The position numbers and the translations under genes are program-made. Below, piece by piece: positions 1 to 8,101 of a stretch of 52,898 nucleotides of DNA. The notes under the pieces were generated by a model. That model was not told where the DNA came from. It saw nothing but the letters and a program-made list of their open reading frames with translations, and did not search any database. The stretch is taken from the NCBI GenBank assembly GCA_003222535.1, contig QHWJ01000230.1, positions 1 through 52,898 on the forward strand, written 5' to 3'. Origin of the DNA: Acidobacteriota bacterium. GTDB lineage: Bacteria > Acidobacteriota > Vicinamibacteria > Vicinamibacterales > CAVVIG01. Positions within the stretch are counted from its first letter, which is position 1, and every line of letters begins with the position of its first letter.

Positions 1-363
1 GAGCGACGGCGAGGGAGATGGAGCGGTGAAGTTGGTTATCGCGCGTCCGTCTGTCCCGGTGACGAGCGTGCGCGCCTGCAATGTACCGAAATCCTGCGGG
101 ACGAAGTTGCCGTTTCTGTCCGGGACCTCCATCGACAATCTCACCGTCAGTCCGCTCATCACGCGACCGTTGGGCCCGATCGCGATCACGGTAATTGCGC
201 TCTGGGACGAGCCGTCCTGCGTCAGCCGGTCGGGGTTCGCGTACACCGTGATCGATGTCGCGAGCTCGGACGGGCCCATCAACGGCGGCGCCTGCGTCTG
301 TTTGACCGTGCAGGCCGACATGAGCGCCGTAACGACGAGAAGGAATCGTTTGCTGTAACCCAT
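1..363 (-). CDS. Lipoprotein with Ig-like fold, partial (C-terminus off the left edge)
   Basis: The minus strand reads an open frame from an ATG at 361-363 to the window edge. The N-terminus has a short basic start, a hydrophobic core and LMSAC, a lipobox-like site with Cys at residue 18. The body (VYANPDRLTQDGSSQ..., then NGRVMSGLTVRLSMEV) resembles bacterial Ig-like (invasin/BIG) domains, in which a polymorphic extracellular domain is preceded by a phrase on default values. It follows the lipoprotein at 369-1097 by 5 bp and is last in the pilM-Q transcription unit seen here. A GTG three codons upstream would overlap the previous stop (GTGA). Function unknown; a surface or pilus-associated outer-membrane lipoprotein is an inference. 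Confidence 0.6.
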   Translation of the reverse strand, partial: MGYSKRFLLVVTALMSACTVKQTQAPPLMGPSELATSITVYANPDRLTQDGSSQSAITVIAIGPNGRVMSGLTVRLSMEVPDRNGNFVPQDFGTLQARTLVTGTDGRAITNFTAPSPSPSL

Positions 364-368
364 GATGC

Positions 369-1097
369 TCACGACGTGGTATCCGCGAAGTTTCCGAAGG
401 TGATTCGAATCGAGCCGCTGATGGAGATGGCGTTCCCGACTTGATCCGTGCCGTAGAAGGTAACGGTGGCGATGGCGTCGAGCAGATTCGAGCCGTTGAT
501 CAGTTGCACGAGCGGTGCTTCGCGTTTGCCCGTCGTGCGAACGAGCTCGAAATCGAGCGTCAGCGTGCCGGTCGGCGGCACCGTTCCGGTCGATGCGCCG
601 TCGAAGCCGTACGGCACGTCCACGCCGGGTGTGTTCCTGCCGTCCGTCCGCGCGTAGTCGACGCGATACCGCGTAATCGTCACCTGATTGTTGGTCGTCG
701 GCGCCACCGACACGTCCTTCATGGCCAGACTGAGCGCCACGCGACCGAGATCGTTGAACACCGTCGGGCAAGGCGACGTCGCGCTGCATGGCAGCGGCTG
801 CGTGATATTGGTGATTACATCCGACTGCAGCGTCGTCCCGAAAGTGGTCGTCCCGCCGCGCGCGGCCGCGAGCGTGTCGATCACCAGAAAGACCGGCGAC
901 CGCCCGGTGCGCACGACGTCGCCGCACGAGGCCGACGCGAGCGCGAGCGCGACTACCGCTCCACCATGGACAAACGCTCCACCACGGAGGAAACGGAGGA
1001 AACGAGGGAAGAACAGGTTTGTTCCTCCGTGTCCCCCGTGTCCTCCGTGGTGGAGAGTTGCCCGGTGGTGGAGAGTTGATTCGGTAATGACACCCAT
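369..1097 (-). CDS. Hypothetical lipoprotein downstream of pilQ, with a repeat element in its leader region
   Basis: Residues ~60-242 look like a real, beta-rich exported protein. A hydrophobic stretch ending LALASASC, about residue 56, looks like a signal peptide with a weak lipobox. The only start codons in frame are far upstream: ATG at 1095-1097, or GTG at 1104-1106 just after the pilQ stop. The first ~35 residues are therefore translated from a palindromic 9-bp-period repeat (HGGHGGT) that normally lies between genes. Either the repeat inserted in frame between the start and the signal peptide, or the true start is non-canonical. No recognised domain; its place after pilQ suggests a pilus-related envelope role. 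Confidence 0.5.
   Translation of the reverse strand: MGVITESTLHHRATLHHGGHGGHGGTNLFFPRFLRFLRGGAFVHGGAVVALALASASCGDVVRTGRSPVFLVIDTLAAARGGTTTFGTTLQSDVITNITQPLPCSATSPCPTVFNDLGRVALSLAMKDVSVAPTTNNQVTITRYRVDYARTDGRNTPGVDVPYGFDGASTGTVPPTGTLTLDFELVRTTGKREAPLVQLINGSNLLDAIATVTFYGTDQVGNAISISGSIRITFGNFADTTS
977..1055. repeat. Palindromic 9-bp-period repeat (CCACGGAGG type)
   Basis: The left arm runs CTCCACCACGGAGGAA... with units ACGGAGGAA repeated every 9 bp. The right arm is TCCTCCGTG / TCCCCCGTG / TCCTCCGTG followed by GTGGAG. The arms are reverse complements with a few mismatches and would fold into a long hairpin centred near 1018. A GGTGGAGAGTTG motif is repeated just outside the right arm. It lies inside the reading frame of the lipoprotein at 369-1097. 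Related 9-bp-period elements occur at 11692-11910, 29462-29510, 41803-41830 and 52370-52437. Confidence 0.75.
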
Positions 1098-1107
1098 CGT
1101 CTGCACC

Positions 1108-3060
1108 CTAGCTCTTGATGATCCGTGGCGTAATGAAAATGAGCAGCTCGGTGCTCTGGTCGTTCACCGTGTCGCGCCTGAACAACCATTTGAGCAGCGG
1201 AATCCGGTTCAGGCCCGGCGTGTGATCGTTTGCCGTTTGCTCCTGGCTCACGTAAATGCCGCCGATCACCGTCGTCTGACCGTCGCTGACGAGCACCTGG
1301 GTGTTCGCGCGCTGCGTGTTGATCGGCGGGATGTTGTTGACCGCGCGGCTGAAATCCGGCGATGCGTTCTCCAGCGCAATCTGCATGATGACGGTGTTCG
1401 CGGCCGTGATCTGCGGCGTCACCTTCAACGTGAGCGCGGCGTCCTTGAATTGCACCGTCACGGTGTTGTTCGCAACGATCTGAATCGGAATCTGGACGCC
1501 CTGCGTGATTTCCGCGGCGACGTTGTTCTGGGTCGTGACGCGCGGCGTCGACAGCAGGCGCCCGTTGCCGGTGGTCTCCAGCGCCGTCAGCGCGACGTCG
1601 AGATTGAAGGCGCCGTTGACCGAGCCGAGCGCGAGGCCGACGGCGCTCGGGGCGCCGGGCACGGGGAAATTCACGGCGTTGGGCGCCGACGCCGCCGCCG
1701 CAGGGGTGGCCGTGCCCGTGCGGCCGGTCAGGCTGCCGTTGTTGGGAAACGCCAGGGCGGTTGTGTTCCCGAGCGCCGGCTCCACGCGGCCGCCGAAGCC
1801 CCACTGGACGCCGAGCGCCCGCGCGTAGTTCTTGTTGGTCTGCACGATACGCGCTTCGATCTCGACCTGCGGCTGCGCACGGTCGATGGAGTCGATGATG
1901 GCCGTGATTTCGGGAAACTGCGTCGGGACATCCCGGACGATGAGCGTGTTGGTCCGGGGATCCACGTTCGCCTGCCCCCGCTTGGTGAGGACGTTCGCGG
2001 ACTTCAGTAGCGCCGCAACTTCGTCGCCCTTTGCATAGCTGAGCTGCCGCTGCAGCGTATTCAGCGGGCTGGCGTCGGTCTGTGATTCGAGCAGTGCTTT
2101 GTGCTCGTCTTCTTCCACTTTCAGGACGGAGTTGGGCGCGATGCGGACGATCGTCCCGTCCACCGAGTACCCGAGCTTGTTGGCGCGAAGAATGATGTCG
2201 AGCGCCTGATCCCACGGGACATCGCGGAGCGCGACGTCGACCGACCCCTGCACGGTAGGATCGATGACGATGTTGAGACCGCTGATCTCGGCGAAGGTGC
2301 GCAGCACGGCGCGGAGGTCGGCGCCCTGGAAGTCGAGGCTGATGGCGTGGCCGGTGAATTGACGTCCGGTCCGCGCGGCGCCCGTCTGCGCGGGCGGCGC
2401 CTGCAGCACGGGCGCGGGGGCCACCGGCGCCGTCGCCGGTGGCTGCCCGCCGGAGGGCGCCGGCGCGATCGCAGCCGCGCCGGACGGGACGACGTACGCC
2501 GGCGGCGCCGCAGATGGGCCGCTGGCTGGCGCGTCCAGGCCAAGCGCCGCGATCGGATCCGCGATCCGGAGGTTCGACAGCGCCATCATCGCGTCGGGCG
2601 CCCGGCCGTTGTCGGCGGCCGGCGGCACCACGTACGGCGCGGCCTTCACGGACGGCCTGTCGAAATCGATGACCAGTGTATTCCGATCGCTGCGCACGTG
2701 ATGCGCGACCGGCTGCGCCAGCGCAATCCGCACGCGGGACGCCGGGGTGCCCATGGTTTCGGCGGCTTCGATCGAGACGTAGGCGATCGGGCTCCTCGGG
2801 TCCGCGACCACCGAGTTGGCCACGTCGTCGGCCGCGACGTTGCGGAAGTCGAGCAGCAGCGTGAGCGGATCGGGGCGCGTCGCGCTGTAGGCGACCGGCT
2901 CGCTCGCTTCGATCACGAGCGACGCCCCCTTCTTGCTCACGCGAGCGCTGATGGTCTTGAGCCGCGCCGTGCTGATGCCGGCGTTCGGCACCGACGCGTT
3001 CACGAGCGCGCCGGCGGCGGCCACCGTGAGAAACAGGGCAAAGCCCCGAGTAGCAGTCAT
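1108..3060 (-). CDS. pilQ: Type IV pilus secretin PilQ
   Basis: PilQ forms the outer-membrane gated ring through which the pilus is extruded and retracted. The 650 residues show a signal peptide, an AMIN domain (about 30-135, peptidoglycan/septal binding), a Pro/Ala-rich linker (about 140-235), an STN domain (ISLDFQGADLRAVL, about 240-310), a NolW-type N1 domain (LSYAKGDEVAALLKSANVL) and the secretin core, which ends TVIGGIYVSQ...LLIFITPRII. Both order and length are typical. Its ATG overlaps the pilP stop (ATGA), so it is translationally coupled as the last core gene of pilMNOPQ. Transported pilin genes and motor ATPases are not in this window. Confidence 0.96.
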   Translation of the reverse strand: MTATRGFALFLTVAAAGALVNASVPNAGISTARLKTISARVSKKGASLVIEASEPVAYSATRPDPLTLLLDFRNVAADDVANSVVADPRSPIAYVSIEAAETMGTPASRVRIALAQPVAHHVRSDRNTLVIDFDRPSVKAAPYVVPPAADNGRAPDAMMALSNLRIADPIAALGLDAPASGPSAAPPAYVVPSGAAAIAPAPSGGQPPATAPVAPAPVLQAPPAQTGAARTGRQFTGHAISLDFQGADLRAVLRTFAEISGLNIVIDPTVQGSVDVALRDVPWDQALDIILRANKLGYSVDGTIVRIAPNSVLKVEEDEHKALLESQTDASPLNTLQRQLSYAKGDEVAALLKSANVLTKRGQANVDPRTNTLIVRDVPTQFPEITAIIDSIDRAQPQVEIEARIVQTNKNYARALGVQWGFGGRVEPALGNTTALAFPNNGSLTGRTGTATPAAAASAPNAVNFPVPGAPSAVGLALGSVNGAFNLDVALTALETTGNGRLLSTPRVTTQNNVAAEITQGVQIPIQIVANNTVTVQFKDAALTLKVTPQITAANTVIMQIALENASPDFSRAVNNIPPINTQRANTQVLVSDGQTTVIGGIYVSQEQTANDHTPGLNRIPLLKWLFRRDTVNDQSTELLIFITPRIIKS

Positions 3061-3569
3061 TCCTTGGCGTCCTCGAGCGATCGCAGTAATTTGCGAATCT
3101 CCCGCTGCTTCACAAGCGACAGCGGATCATTGACTTCCTGGGTGACGATGAGCCCCTGGGGCGTGATGGTCTTGATGGTGCCGTCGAGGAGCTTGTCGCC
3201 CTGGTGCACGAGGTACGTCTTGTTGTCCGGTCCCTGAATCATCGCCACGACTGCGCCGCGGCTCTGCATGACGCCCCGCACCGAGATTTCGCTCACGGTC
3301 ATTCCCGACGGCCCCTCCCCTTTTCGCGACGTCGATCGGGTCTCGGTCCCCGCGCCCACGAGACTCAGGAACGGGTCGCGCCGCCCTTCCGGACGGTATG
3401 CATACGATTCCGGCTGCGATGCCTGCGCGGGAGCCGGCGGCGGTTGCGCGGGCGCCGGCTGATTCCCCGCGGCTGGGGGCGCCTCCGCCTGCGGCGCGGG
3501 CTTCTGCGCCAGCACCGCTTGCGCGGATGTCAGCCCGGCGACGACGGCCATGACCCACACCAGGCGCAT
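3057..3569 (-). CDS. pilP: Type IV pilus inner-membrane-associated protein PilP
   Basis: PilP links the PilN-PilO inner-membrane platform to the PilQ secretin in the periplasm. The 170-residue protein has a signal-like N-terminus (MRLVWVMAVVAGLTSAQAVLA), a Pro/Ala/Gln-rich disordered segment (about 24-55) and the conserved C-terminal beta domain beginning RRDPFLSLVG, with ISVRGVMQSRGAVVAMI and LVHQGDKLLDGTI. The ATG at 3567-3569 is chosen because it begins the signal peptide and sits 2 bp after the pilO stop. The same frame is open far upstream inside pilO, but that part is noise. It overlaps pilQ by 4 bp. Confidence 0.93.
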   Translation of the reverse strand: MRLVWVMAVVAGLTSAQAVLAQKPAPQAEAPPAAGNQPAPAQPPPAPAQASQPESYAYRPEGRRDPFLSLVGAGTETRSTSRKGEGPSGMTVSEISVRGVMQSRGAVVAMIQGPDNKTYLVHQGDKLLDGTIKTITPQGLIVTQEVNDPLSLVKQREIRKLLRSLEDAKE

Positions 3570-3571
3570 GG

Positions 3572-4186
3572 TCAATCGCCCTTCGTCGGGGCGGCGGGTT
3601 TCGCGCCGGGTTTGGCCGGCGCGCTCGGCTTGTCGAGCAGCACGAACGTCGTCGCCACGCAGGTCGCGGTGATGGTCATGTTCGTCTCGGGTTTGTCCCT
3701 GCCCTTCACGTCGAGTCCGCTGATGTTCACGATGCGCGTGAATTTCCCGACGCGGTCGTAGAAGATGGCCAGGTTGTGGTAGGTGCCTTCGAGCTCCAGC
3801 GTGATCGGCCACTCGGCGTGGAGCTGCTTGGTGACGGTCGGCGCCGGCTTGAACCCCTTGATCGTCATGTTCGATTGCGCCGCCACGGTCTGCATGCGGT
3901 TCAGGAGATCGGCCGCGTCCTTCTCTTCCGGCAGAATCGCCTTGAGGTTCGCCAGCCGCCCTTCGAGATCGCTGACTTGCGAGCGGAACTCCGGCAGTTT
4001 TTTCGCGGTCGTCACACCCGTCGCGATGTCGCCCTTGAGCGACATGAGCTGCGTCTTGCGCCCGGTCATGTCGGCTCGCACCGGCATCTCGTAGTAGTAG
4101 AAGAAAAGGCCGCACGCGGCGACGGCCAGCGCAACGAACGCGCCGACCTGCGCGTACCACGGAAGCTTCGTGAGCGTCAGTTCCAT
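3572..4186 (-). CDS. pilO: Type IV pilus assembly protein PilO
   Basis: PilO pairs with PilN in the inner membrane and helps align the secretin with the pilus motor. The 204-residue protein has a short cytoplasmic start, one transmembrane helix (about 12-30, VGAFVALAVAACGLFFYYY), a predicted coiled coil (about 40-85, MSLKGDIATGV...DLEGRLANLKAIL) and a C-terminal ferredoxin-like fold with the family pattern ELEGTYHNLAIFYDRVGKFTRIVNI. The Ala/Pro/Lys tail is low-complexity. It lies 53 bp after pilN and 2 bp before pilP. Confidence 0.93.
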   Translation of the reverse strand: MELTLTKLPWYAQVGAFVALAVAACGLFFYYYEMPVRADMTGRKTQLMSLKGDIATGVTTAKKLPEFRSQVSDLEGRLANLKAILPEEKDAADLLNRMQTVAAQSNMTIKGFKPAPTVTKQLHAEWPITLELEGTYHNLAIFYDRVGKFTRIVNISGLDVKGRDKPETNMTITATCVATTFVLLDKPSAPAKPGAKPAAPTKGD

Positions 4187-4239
4187 GTGGATGTGCTACC
4201 GAGCCGTATCGAGGCCAACCATACGACCGTCAACGCCGT

Positions 4240-4854
4240 CTACAGGCCCGGCTTCGCGCCGGCTGCGGGCGGCTGAGTCTCCCCCGGCTGCTGGAACGTG
4301 GCTTTGATGCTGAACTTGACCAGTTCGCTCGCCGGTTGCGCCACCGTCTCGGTGTTCGTGCTCACGATCTCGATGGAGCGCTTGAAGTAGCCCGACGCTT
4401 CGAGGTTCGAGACGAAGTCCGAGAGACCGGTCAGCGTCGTCGCTTTGCCGTCGATGACGACGTCGCTGGGGCCCACCTGCTTCAGCTCGGTGAGCCACAG
4501 CATCGGCGGCAGCGCGCGGCTGATCTGATCGAGCATGTGGACCGGACCGCTCTGTCCCTTGCGCAACTGCTCGATCAGCACCACGCGCTGCTGCAACTGC
4601 GCCTTGCGCTGCTCGAACTGCTGCACCTGCTGGATGATCGAGTGGAGGCGCGTCGTCTCCTGCTGCGCGGCGGCGATATCGGCGTCGAGTTGGGCGGATT
4701 CGCGCGACAGCGCCCAATACCGCCAGCCGATGAACAGCACCGCGAGCATCAGAATGAGGCTGCAGCCGATGGTCATCTTCTGACCGGCCTGCAGCGTAAC
4801 GGCCTTTTTCTTCTTCTTGTCGCGATCGACCGCAAGCAGGTTGATCCGGATCAT
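4240..4854 (-). CDS. pilN: Type IV pilus assembly protein PilN
   Basis: PilN is the bitopic inner-membrane partner of PilO. Its cytoplasmic N-terminus docks in PilM. The sequence starts MIRINLLAVDR, which is the conserved INLL docking motif, followed by a Lys cluster, a transmembrane helix (about 27-46), a periplasmic Gln-rich coiled coil (about 50-95) and the fimbrial-assembly (PilN, PF05137-like) domain with LPPMLWLTEL and LSDFVSNLEASGYF. Length 204 is usual. The start overlaps the pilM stop by 4 bp. Confidence 0.94.
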   Translation of the reverse strand: MIRINLLAVDRDKKKKKAVTLQAGQKMTIGCSLILMLAVLFIGWRYWALSRESAQLDADIAAAQQETTRLHSIIQQVQQFEQRKAQLQQRVVLIEQLRKGQSGPVHMLDQISRALPPMLWLTELKQVGPSDVVIDGKATTLTGLSDFVSNLEASGYFKRSIEIVSTNTETVAQPASELVKFSIKATFQQPGETQPPAAGAKPGL

Positions 4855-5921
4855 CGGTCGCCCACCCTTCTCAGGGCGAGGCCCACGGCGACGGCGGCGG
4901 TCGGGATCAGGCCCTCCGCATCGGTGATGCCGAGCCGCGCGGCGTCGAAGGCGATTTTCTTGAACGGATCGAAGACCTCGACCGACGTGTTGAAGCGCTC
5001 CTGGAGCGCCGCGACGAACCCGTCGACGCGCGAGGCACCGCCGCTCAGTACGATCCGGTCGATGCGGTCCGACGACGCCGTCGCCTTGAAGAAGTCGAAC
5101 GTCTTCTGGATCTCGAGCAGCACGTTCTCCGTCATCGCGTGCAGGACGGCAGCGACCTCCTCGGCACTGACGCCCTCGACCGGCTGGCCACGTTTCATCT
5201 GCTCGGCGCTGTCGAACGGCAGGTTGAGCTCTTTCTGTACGGCTTCAGTATATGCGTTGCCGCCGATCGACACGTCGCGCGTGAAGAGCGACTGGTCGCC
5301 GGTGAGAATATTGATGTTGATGGCGCTCGCGCCCGCGTTCAGCAGGACGACCACGGCCTCGGGGTCGAGACCGTAGTTCACCTCGTAGGCGTTCTGGAGC
5401 GCGAAGGCGTCCACGTCCACGATCACCGGCACCCGACCGGCCTGCGAGATGACGCCGGTATAGTCCGCGATCTTTTCTTTCTTGGCCGCGACGAGCAGGA
5501 CGTCCATTGTGCCGGTCGACTCGGCGCCGGTTCCCGCGTCGAGAATCTGGTAATCGAGGTTCACATCCTGGATGTCGAAGGGGATGTACTGTTCGGCCTC
5601 CCAGTAAATCGACTCGGCGAGCTCCGCGGCGGTCATCACCGGCAGATTGATCTTCTTGACGATCACGGCGTTGCCCGACAGCGAGGCGGCGACCTCCTTC
5701 GTCCTGAACGCCTTGTTCTCGAAGACACGGCGGATGGCGTCGGCGACCGCGGCGCCGTCGATGATGGCGCCGTCGACGATGCTGTCGGGCGGCACCGGCT
5801 CGATGGCAAACGCCACGACCTTGAAGCCCTTCCCGACAGCCTTCAGCTCGACAGCTTTGACCGAGCTCGACCCGATGTCGAGCCCGACGACCGCTTTTTT
5901 TGACTTGCCCAGGCCAAACAC
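4851..5921 (-). CDS. pilM: Type IV pilus actin-like ATPase PilM
   Basis: PilM is a cytoplasmic actin/FtsA-fold protein that binds the PilN N-terminus at the base of the pilus machine. The 356-residue sequence has the phosphate-1 motif VGLDIGSSSVKAVEL, the CPxxF-like region YIPFDIQDVNLDYQIL and the adenosine motif VLSGGASRVDGFVAAL. The start is a GTG at 5919-5921, with an AGGA about 9 nt upstream on the minus strand. It opens the pil operon and is divergent from rplM across a 355-bp spacer. No sigma-54 promoter was recognised upstream. Confidence 0.95.
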   Translation of the reverse strand: MFGLGKSKKAVVGLDIGSSSVKAVELKAVGKGFKVVAFAIEPVPPDSIVDGAIIDGAAVADAIRRVFENKAFRTKEVAASLSGNAVIVKKINLPVMTAAELAESIYWEAEQYIPFDIQDVNLDYQILDAGTGAESTGTMDVLLVAAKKEKIADYTGVISQAGRVPVIVDVDAFALQNAYEVNYGLDPEAVVVLLNAGASAININILTGDQSLFTRDVSIGGNAYTEAVQKELNLPFDSAEQMKRGQPVEGVSAEEVAAVLHAMTENVLLEIQKTFDFFKATASSDRIDRIVLSGGASRVDGFVAALQERFNTSVEVFDPFKKIAFDAARLGITDAEGLIPTAAVAVGLALRRVGDR

Positions 5922-6147
5922 TGGTTATGTCCTAACTGAGCTGCAAACGTCGACGTTTCGCAAAGCGGATACCAGAGCGCCGAGACAGCAGGGCCGCGTG
6001 GTCAACTCGGCGGCTCCCGGCCGGCACACCGATCCCTTTCTCTTATCGTCCGAAGCAGTGCAGCCGATTACAACTACTGAATCTGTAACCTCGCGGTCAC
6101 CTTTATCGGCGCGAGATCCGTGGCTCATCAGCGGGTCTGCCGCACCC
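5922..6147. other. Divergent intergenic region between pilM and the rplM promoter
   Basis: This spacer separates the minus-strand pil operon from the plus-strand ribosomal operon. I see no gene in it. The minus-strand pilM promoter should lie here, but no convincing -35/-10 pair was found, and no -24/-12 sigma-54 element either. A Shine-Dalgarno-like AGGA just before the pilM GTG is the only clear signal. Confidence 0.5.
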
Positions 6148-6176
6148 TTGACACTGCCCAGAAAGGCACGTATGAT
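6148..6176 (+). promoter_or_regulatory. Consensus sigma-70 promoter for the rplM operon
   Basis: TTGACA at 6148-6153 and TATGAT at 6171-6176 are separated by 17 bp. This is the best -35/-10 match seen in the window. The predicted transcription start is near 6183, giving a ~94-nt untranslated leader before rplM at 6277. Strength and position suit a ribosomal-protein operon. Confidence 0.8.
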
Positions 6177-6182
6177 TTGGGT

Positions 6183-6276
6183 TTACTGTCGCCTGGACCT
6201 GCCCGACTGTGTTGCTAGTCCGGGCCGGGAATCCCCTAACATCGGTTACCGGGTTTCTTCCAAGGGTGCTTCACGG
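6183..6276 (+). promoter_or_regulatory. 5' leader of rplM, possible ribosomal-protein autoregulatory structure
   Basis: The leader contains GCCCGACT (6201-6208) and AGTCCGGGC (6217-6225), which pair into an 8-bp stem with one bulged C and an 8-nt loop. L13 leaders in several phyla bind L13 to autoregulate rplM-rpsI. I cannot match this sequence to a named leader family, so that role is inferred. AAGGGTG before the start may serve as the ribosome-binding site. Confidence 0.3.
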
Positions 6277-6714
6277 ATGTCTACGTTCATGGCGAGCGCT
6301 GACAAGGCAGCCGCCGAGAGCCGCTGGCACATCATCGATGCCGACGGACGGGTGCTCGGCCGCATCGCGACGGTCGCCGCGCGACTGCTGCAGGGAAAGA
6401 ACAAGGCGATTTACACCCCCTTTGTCGACACCGGCGACCACGTGGTCGTCGTGAATGCGGCGAAGGTGAAGCTCACCGGCCGCAAGGAAGATCAGAAAAC
6501 CTACCGCCAGCACAGTGGCTACGAAGGCGGATTGCGCGAGGAGCGCGCGCGCCTCGTGCGACAGCGCAAGCCCCAGAAACTGGTCGAGGATGCCGTGCAC
6601 GGCATGTTGCCCAAGACGAAAATGGGCGAGGCGATGTACCGCAAGCTGAAAGTCTACGCCGGTCCGGATCACCCGCACGCGGCGCAAAAACCCTCAAAGC
6701 TCGAGGTCGCGTAA
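6277..6714 (+). CDS. rplM: 50S ribosomal protein L13 (uL13)
   Basis: L13 is an early-assembling protein of the large subunit that binds 23S rRNA. The 145 residues include [38 protein letters not shown] and the C-terminal [12 protein letters not shown]...[11 protein letters not shown] signature. The ATG at 6277 gives a normal length; a second in-frame ATG at 6289 is possible. It is followed by rpsI after 1 bp, the usual rplM-rpsI pair. Confidence 0.96.
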   Translation: MSTFMASADKAAAESRWHIIDADGRVLGRIATVAARLLQGKNKAIYTPFVDTGDHVVVVNAAKVKLTGRKEDQKTYRQHSGYEGGLREERARLVRQRKPQKLVEDAVHGMLPKTKMGEAMYRKLKVYAGPDHPHAAQKPSKLEVA

Positions 6715-6715
6715 C

Positions 6716-7108
6716 TTGGCAGCAGTGCAATACTACGGAACCGGCCGCCGCAAGACATCGACCGCCCGCGTGTTCCTTCGGCCCGGAACCGGGGCCATCA
6801 GCGTCAACCAACGGACCTTCGAAGCGTTCTTCCCGAGAGAAGCGCTCCGCACGCAGATTCGGACCCCGCTCGTCCTCACCGAGACCGCCGACAAGTTCGA
6901 CATTCTGGCGACGGTGGCCGGCGGCGGCGTGTCCGGACAGGCGGGCGCCGTGCGTCTGGGCATTGCGCGCGCGCTGGTCGAGTACAACCTCGAGCTGCGC
7001 AAGCGTCTGAAGAACGAAGGGCTCCTCACGCGCGACGCGCGCGCGAAGGAGCGCAAGAAGTACGGCATGGCTGGAGCGCGCAAGCGCTTCCAGTTCAGCA
7101 AGCGTTAA
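6716..7108 (+). CDS. rpsI: 30S ribosomal protein S9 (uS9)
   Basis: S9 sits in the head of the small subunit, and its C-terminal tail reaches the P-site tRNA. The 130 residues have [19 protein letters not shown] at the start, [19 protein letters not shown] in the middle and the conserved basic C-terminus ending RFQFSKR. The start codon is TTG at 6716-6718, 1 bp after the rplM stop, which indicates coupled translation. Confidence 0.96.
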   Translation: MAAVQYYGTGRRKTSTARVFLRPGTGAISVNQRTFEAFFPREALRTQIRTPLVLTETADKFDILATVAGGGVSGQAGAVRLGIARALVEYNLELRKRLKNEGLLTRDARAKERKKYGMAGARKRFQFSKR

Positions 7109-7154
7109 CGCGCAGGGCGGCCCGTTCAGGGTCGCCGGTTTGAAGGAGAACGAT

Positions 7155-7955
7155 TTGGCCGCGATCGCGATGAAGGATCTCCTGGAGGCGGGCGTGCACT
7201 TCGGCCACCAGACGAAGCGCTGGAACCCGAAGATGAAAGAATACATCTTCGGCGAACGAAACGGCATCTACATCCTCGACCTGGGGAAGACCGTGAAGCT
7301 GTTCCGCGACGCCGAGGAGTTTGTGAGCCGTCTCGCGGCCGAAAACCGCACCATTCTGTTCGTCGGTACCAAGCGTCAGGCCAAGGACGTCATCGCCGAA
7401 GAAGCGCAGCGCTGCGGAATGTTCCATGTGAACGAACGGTGGCTCGGCGGCCTCCTGACCAACTTCGCGACGATTCAGCGCAGTCTCGGCCGGCTCCGCG
7501 ATCTGGAGGCGATGGCGACCGACGGCCGGTTCGACACGCTGTCCAAGAAGGAGATCGCGCGCAACGAGAAAGAGCGCCGCAAGCTGGCGAAGAACCTCGA
7601 CGGCATCCGCGCGATGTCGCGCCTGCCCGATGCGGTGTTCATCGTCGACACCAAGAAGGAGCAGATCGCCGTCGACGAGGCGCGCAAGCTGAAGATTCCG
7701 GTCATCGGCATTGTCGACACCAACTGCGATCCCGACGAAGTCGACTTCGTCATCCCCGGCAACGACGACGCGCTCCGGGCGATCCGGCTGTTCGCATCGC
7801 GCATCGCCGATGCCGTGATCTCGGGCCGCGACATGAAACAGTCGTTCGATGCGGAAGCGGCGCGGGACGCCTCCGACGAATCCGACGACGCCGCCCGGCG
7901 GCAGGCCGCGCGTCCGGCGCGCCGCGCGCGCGAGGTGGCCCCGGCGTCTGCCTGA
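7155..7955 (+). CDS. rpsB: 30S ribosomal protein S2 (uS2)
   Basis: S2 binds late to the small subunit and helps recruit S1. The protein begins [20 protein letters not shown], matching the family start, followed by [21 protein letters not shown] and [20 protein letters not shown]. The TTG at 7155-7157 is chosen because AAGGAG at 7143-7148 is ideally spaced before it; a TTG at 7140 would place that site inside the gene. Length 266 is normal, with a basic, Ala/Arg-rich tail. It is followed by a hairpin repeat and then tsf. Confidence 0.95.
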   Translation: MAAIAMKDLLEAGVHFGHQTKRWNPKMKEYIFGERNGIYILDLGKTVKLFRDAEEFVSRLAAENRTILFVGTKRQAKDVIAEEAQRCGMFHVNERWLGGLLTNFATIQRSLGRLRDLEAMATDGRFDTLSKKEIARNEKERRKLAKNLDGIRAMSRLPDAVFIVDTKKEQIAVDEARKLKIPVIGIVDTNCDPDEVDFVIPGNDDALRAIRLFASRIADAVISGRDMKQSFDAEAARDASDESDDAARRQAARPARRAREVAPASA

Positions 7956-8001
7956 TCGGAATCAGGGTTCTTGGCCCTCAGAGCGTGTGAGAAGAATCGC
8001 T

Positions 8002-8080
8002 GTGGCGTCCGCCTTTAGGCGGACCTCGCCGGGTCCGGCTGAAGCCGGACGCCACGGGCGCCGGCTCTCAGGGGCCGGCG
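8002..8080. repeat. Three-hairpin GC repeat between rpsB and tsf
   Basis: GTCCGCC-TTTA-GGCGGAC (8007-8024) and GTCCGGC-TGAA-GCCGGAC (8033-8050) form two hairpins. Their outer flanks GTGGCGTCC (8002-8010) and GGACGCCAC (8047-8055) are themselves inverted repeats, so a three-way junction is possible. A third hairpin CGCCGGC/GCCGGCG covers 8059-8080. No U tract follows, so this is more likely a mobile or processing element than an intrinsic terminator. Confidence 0.75.
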
Positions 8081-8101
8081 TTCTTACGTACGGAGCTCGC
8101 C

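Noticed and set aside
953-2215. A 420-codon minus frame overlapping pilQ
   Set aside because: Out-of-frame shadow of pilQ with Arg/His-rich composition and no domains.
3570-4160. A long upstream extension of the pilP frame
   Set aside because: The extra residues are Arg/Ala/His-rich and read through pilO in another frame. The signal peptide at 3569 marks the true start.
8002-8080. Rho-independent terminator between rpsB and tsf
   Set aside because: The hairpins are strong, but no U tract follows and the genes belong to a conserved operon. It is called a repeat instead.
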